NCBI GenBank assembly: GCA_902494715.1
Contig: CABUUJ010000047.1
Span: 1-16,265 of the forward strand
Direction of reading: 5' to 3'
Source of the DNA: an uncultured Collinsella sp.
GTDB taxonomy: Bacteria; Actinomycetota; Coriobacteriia; Coriobacteriales; Coriobacteriaceae
DNA: 16,265 nt
Shown here: positions 14,301 to 16,265 of the stretch, piece after piece
Position numbering within the stretch: position 1 is the first letter of the stretch
How the letters are laid out: every line of letters starts with the position of its first letter
The notes under the pieces: generated by a model
Told to the model about the DNA's origin: nothing
The model's input: the letters and a program-made list of their open reading frames with translations, nothing else
Database searches by the model: none
Made by a program: the position numbers and the translations under genes

Positions 14301-15106
14301 GCGGCCAGACGTCGTTCTTCGATATGTTTGGCGACGTTGAGGGCTCGGGCTTTGAGGTGAGCGTGCCCGATCCGGATGGCCAGGAATGGGACCGCCACCT
14401 TAAGCTGAGCCAGGAGAAGGAGGTTCTGGGCATCTACGTCTCGGACCACCCGCTGCGTCCGTTTGAGTATGCGCTAGCCAAGGCGCGCGACTTCTCGTTC
14501 TCTCAGATCGATACCGGCTACGAGGTGCAAAACCCCACGGGCGGTACCATCAACCAGGAGATTCCCGAGGGCAAGGCGCTGTGGTGGGCCGGTATGGTCT
14601 CGAGCGTGTCCAAGCGCGTGACCAAAAACGGCGACCCCATGGGCATCGTGCAGCTCGAGGACATGGAAGGCGAGGCCACGGTCGTGGTGTTCCCCAAGAC
14701 CTACAAGGAGGCCGAGGGGTACCTGTACGGCGAGGTCGATCCCGAGACCGGCGCGCAGCTGTCCGACGCGTTTGTGCGCATTAAGGGCAAACTCGAGCGC
14801 TCGGACCGCGGCGACCAGATCATCGCGCAGGAGATCGTGCCGCTGGAGCTCAACGAGGAGAACAACAAGCCCAAGGTGTTTGAGGTCATGGTGCCCAACA
14901 GCCGCTTTAGCCAGGGCAATATGGCGCGTCTTGCCACGGTGCTTACCGCCAACCCGGGCGGCGACCGCGTGGAGATCTTTATCGAGCAGGTGGACGGGCG
15001 CGTACTGCGTGCCGAGGTGCCGGCCAAGGTCAACGCACGCTCGATTCCGCTGTTGGCAGAGGCAAAGGCCATCGTGGGCAACCAAGGCAGAGTGACGGTG
15101 ATCTAA
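11303..15106 (+). CDS. dnaE: DNA polymerase III alpha subunit
   Basis: This is the replicative polymerase catalytic subunit, acting at the fork with the sliding clamp and clamp loader. The 1267 residues exceed the usual 1150-1190. Domains in order: PHP (HLHNHT 5-10, TDHG 39-42, GCEVYF from 124, NDFHY 267-271), with metal-binding residues retained, which suggests possible proofreading or phosphatase activity as in many bacterial DnaE proteins; polymerase palm with GPGRGS (425-430) and catalytic PDIDMDFD (466-473); fingers; a helix-hairpin-helix at GIRGVG (914-919); a clamp-binding QTSFF (1002-1006); and an OB fold (about 1090-1170). Extra segments sit at about 57-115 and 783-806. The ribosome site is GGAG, 8 nt before ATG 11303. 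The gene is not PolC: there is no inserted exonuclease domain. It is followed 58 bp later by a SWIM-protein gene, perhaps co-transcribed. Confidence 0.97.
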   Translation: MAFVHLHNHTVFSMLDGATRIQDMVNRAVELGMPAVAITDHGYMYGVPDLALACDAVNHNTPEYKTWSHDKAFLEKDRRDELVEPDPEANPREHAQYVKDMAMWDEKGNIDELKPPLVIKPIFGCEVYFTPDETLARDHKPELYHMILLAKDQEGYVNLMQTVSEAAVQGFYYKPRVTLDNLRRHAKGMICTSACIAGIIPKYIDRGDMEGAIKWAETFRDTFEPGDFYIEIQEHGITTDNGLTDEQMDRTLIDIAKQVGVKVIATNDFHYLRREDAPVQDVIMCIGMNAKVDDPNRMRMTGSEFYMKTEEEMRAMFPYCPEACDNTLEIADKCYVELDWDSIILPRFPLLDPGETHESQFRRECEKGLRQHYGDDWATREIGGVNIKERFEYEYKVICDKGFAAYFLIVAEYVQWAKDNGIGVGPGRGSAAGAIVAYAMNITAFDPLENGLMFERFLSPQRTEMPDIDMDFDDERRLEVVEHVRQLYGPEKVTHVITYSTIKAKQAINDAARVLDYPVYMGQRLSKMVSSDPKVKLKQVLDKQPGKEDLFNPDFAEAYKKDDDARRIIDTALSIEGLTRGEGVHACAVLICRDPVNEHVPTKLDTKGGVEITQYEGHTVADMGLLKMDFLGLRTLTVISKAKANIKKNFGIDIKEEEIPFDDPEIFKLMGSGHTAGVFQVESAGMTATIKNMKPTEYKHVVALIALYRPGPLGAGMVSSYINRMNGKEPAVSYDDRLDDILGETYGTMVYQEQVMLISVEMCGFSKGESDSRIRKPVAKKKIKLLTSTVLHWEDGSDETTYDHWMNGAIKNNYTREVAQKIWDDVLEFASYAFNKSHSAGYAILVMQTAWLKAHYPHEYMAAVLTSYTGKTDKIVHYVSACRHDGIPVLSPDVNESGTEFTATKEGVRFGLAGIRGVGTGVAQAIIAEREAGGPFKTLHDFVERVDSSQANRRVIESLIKAGAFDSTGYPRRQMMHFVDKNNPENIIDAAVKRQKDRASGQTSFFDMFGDVEGSGFEVSVPDPDGQEWDRHLKLSQEKEVLGIYVSDHPLRPFEYALAKARDFSFSQIDTGYEVQNPTGGTINQEIPEGKALWWAGMVSSVSKRVTKNGDPMGIVQLEDMEGEATVVVFPKTYKEAEGYLYGEVDPETGAQLSDAFVRIKGKLERSDRGDQIIAQEIVPLELNEENNKPKVFEVMVPNSRFSQGNMARLATVLTANPGGDRVEIFIEQVDGRVLRAEVPAKVNARSIPLLAEAKAIVGNQGRVTVI

Positions 15107-15107
15107 A

Positions 15108-15140
15108 ATGATTTTTTAATCCCCGTCCCAGAAAAATCAT
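15108..15140. repeat. Stem-loop with GGGACGGGG core between dnaE and the SWIM gene
   Basis: ATGATTTTT (15108-15116) and AAAAATCAT (15132-15140) form a perfect 9-bp stem. The 15-nt loop reads CTGGGACGGGGATTA on the minus strand. The first bases follow the dnaE stop directly. It resembles the element at 3047-3077 in design: an AT-rich stem around the same 9-base core. It is not followed by a T-run, so read-through into the next gene is likely. Confidence 0.55.
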
Positions 15141-15164
15141 CCGGTGGGTGGATTGGAGGAAGTG

Positions 15165-16265
15165 ATGGCGCAGGGGACGTTTGTGCAGGCGCTCCGGAAA
15201 GAGGCGGCGCTGAGCGGCACCTTTATGAAAGGGCGTTCGCTCATGCTCAACGGTGCCGTGCTGTCGATCGAGGACAACGGCTCGCGCTTCTCCAAAAACG
15301 TGACGCTTGAGGGTGCAGTGCGCGGCTCGCGTGGCGACCTGTACAAGACGCACGTGGCGCTCGACATGGACGAGCGCGAGGTGATCGACTACGACTGCGA
15401 TTGCCCTGCTGCCTATCGCTACCCCGGCATGTGCAAGCACGCCATCGCCACGGCGCTGGCGTATCTGGACGCAAGCGGCACCGAGCCCGTCGAAGGTTTA
15501 CGCACGCCGGTCCGCACGTTTACGGCGGCGCCCAAGCAAGCCGCGCGTCCCGCGTCCGCCGCACCGGCGGTCAACCCTAACTTTCCCTTCCCGGCGCCAG
15601 TTCCCACGAGCCCGAGCCTCATGAAGGCGCTCTCCGATCTTTCGGACGCGCGCATGGATGAGTTGGCGGGCATGCGCCGCAAGCTCGCCGGCACTGTCGA
15701 CCCCGATGCCCCCAAGGCGGTGTTGGAGCCCTCGTTGGTGCCGTACTACAATCCACTGTTCGCCGACCGCTTTAGCTGGGCGCTCGAGCTTCGTATCCGC
15801 TGCGGCTCGGTGTCCTACGTGGTCAAGGACATCGACGGCATGGCCGCCGCCTATGTGCGCGGCGGCACGTTCTCGTACGGCAAGAAGCTCACGTTCCTCC
15901 ATGCGCCCGAGGCCTTCGACGAGGTTTCGGTGCGTCTGCTCGACCTTGTTGTGGCAACGGTTGTGTATCTGAGCGACATCACGAGTTCGCGTTCGGCGTC
16001 GTACGATTTTGCACGCAGCGGCTTTGTCGCCGAGCGCCAGCTGCCGCTGTCCGAGCATGACATCGTATACATGCTGGACTTGCTGCGTGGCCGGACCATT
16101 TCCTTTGAGCCCGCCTGGTCGCGGGGAACGACGACGCATCGTTCCTACGAGGTTGCGGTTGAGTTGTCGCCGGTGGGGGAGGACGAGGCCTCGGCAAAAC
16201 AACCGCCGCTCCTTGCCGCCAAGATCGCGCCGGCGGCCGGTGGTAGCTACGACCTGCGTCTGCCC
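15165..16265 (+). CDS. SWIM zinc-finger protein, probable SNF2-type helicase (5' part)
   Basis: The reading frame is open from ATG 15165 to the window end (367 codons), so the gene is truncated at the right edge. A SWIM zinc finger with the pattern CxCx9CxH is clear: C78, C80, C90 and H92. After it comes an Ala/Pro-rich linker (about 115-150). The remaining residues look like the SNF2-helicase-associated region that precedes the ATPase in bacterial SWIM-SNF2 proteins. The ATPase itself is outside the window, so SNF2 identity is inferred. Such proteins are thought to remodel nucleoprotein or assist RNA polymerase recycling (compare RapA), but roles are largely untested. GGAGGA at 15155-15160 supports the start; GTG at 15162 is an alternative. 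It follows dnaE in the same direction. Confidence 0.85.
   Translation, partial: MAQGTFVQALRKEAALSGTFMKGRSLMLNGAVLSIEDNGSRFSKNVTLEGAVRGSRGDLYKTHVALDMDEREVIDYDCDCPAAYRYPGMCKHAIATALAYLDASGTEPVEGLRTPVRTFTAAPKQAARPASAAPAVNPNFPFPAPVPTSPSLMKALSDLSDARMDELAGMRRKLAGTVDPDAPKAVLEPSLVPYYNPLFADRFSWALELRIRCGSVSYVVKDIDGMAAAYVRGGTFSYGKKLTFLHAPEAFDEVSVRLLDLVVATVVYLSDITSSRSASYDFARSGFVAERQLPLSEHDIVYMLDLLRGRTISFEPAWSRGTTTHRSYEVAVELSPVGEDEASAKQPPLLAAKIAPAAGGSYDLRLP

Noticed and set aside
13421..14449. 342-codon minus-strand frame opposite dnaE
   Set aside because: It is the same kind of shadow, with no motif and no supported start.
1..16265. CRISPR arrays, tRNA or rRNA genes
   Set aside because: No regularly spaced direct repeats, cloverleaf sequences or rRNA-like stretches were seen when reading the intergenic regions.

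Overview
The window is GC-rich, gene-dense bacterial chromosome. The codon style, the set of genes and the intergenic palindromes suggest an anaerobic gut actinobacterium of the Coriobacteriia, most likely Collinsella or a close relative. This is an inference from gene content; no database search was possible.

Layout. (1) Positions 1-66 hold the first codons of a minus-strand gene, possibly the first ORF of an IS3-type transposase, abutting the 3' side of mnmA. (2) 137-3039 is a sulfur block: mnmA (tRNA 2-thiouridylase) and cysK (cysteine synthase) on the minus strand, and a divergent Rrf2-family regulator with CymR/IscR features on the plus strand. A cysK promoter and a dyad over its -35 box lie in the divergent spacer. 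(3) 3182-4171 carries a small membrane protein (minus strand) and a TrpR-like YerC/YecD regulator (plus strand). The regulator has a structured leader with a 16-codon upstream ORF containing two Trp codons. (4) 4221-4309 is an 89-bp near-perfect palindrome. (5) 4392-11126 is a two-gene operon for an AddAB-type double-strand-break helicase-nuclease. AddA has all helicase motifs and a nuclease domain. AddB keeps the nuclease residues but appears to have lost its Walker A motif and most of its Fe-S cysteines. (6) 11303-15106 is dnaE, the replicative DNA polymerase III alpha subunit, with extra segments in the PHP domain and the finger/palm region. (7) 15165 to the end is the start of a SWIM zinc-finger protein, most likely the N-terminal part of an SNF2-type helicase.

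How the genes fit together. The left third concerns cysteine supply, its control and use of sulfur in tRNA modification. The right two thirds concern DNA break repair and replication. The most unusual non-coding signal is a set of intergenic stem-loops that share a GGGACGG core (near 3047-3077, 4221-4309 and 15108-15140), together with another imperfect hairpin at 11139-11201. No tRNA, rRNA or CRISPR array was seen. The long open frames antisense to mnmA, cysK, addB/addA and dnaE look like GC-driven shadows.
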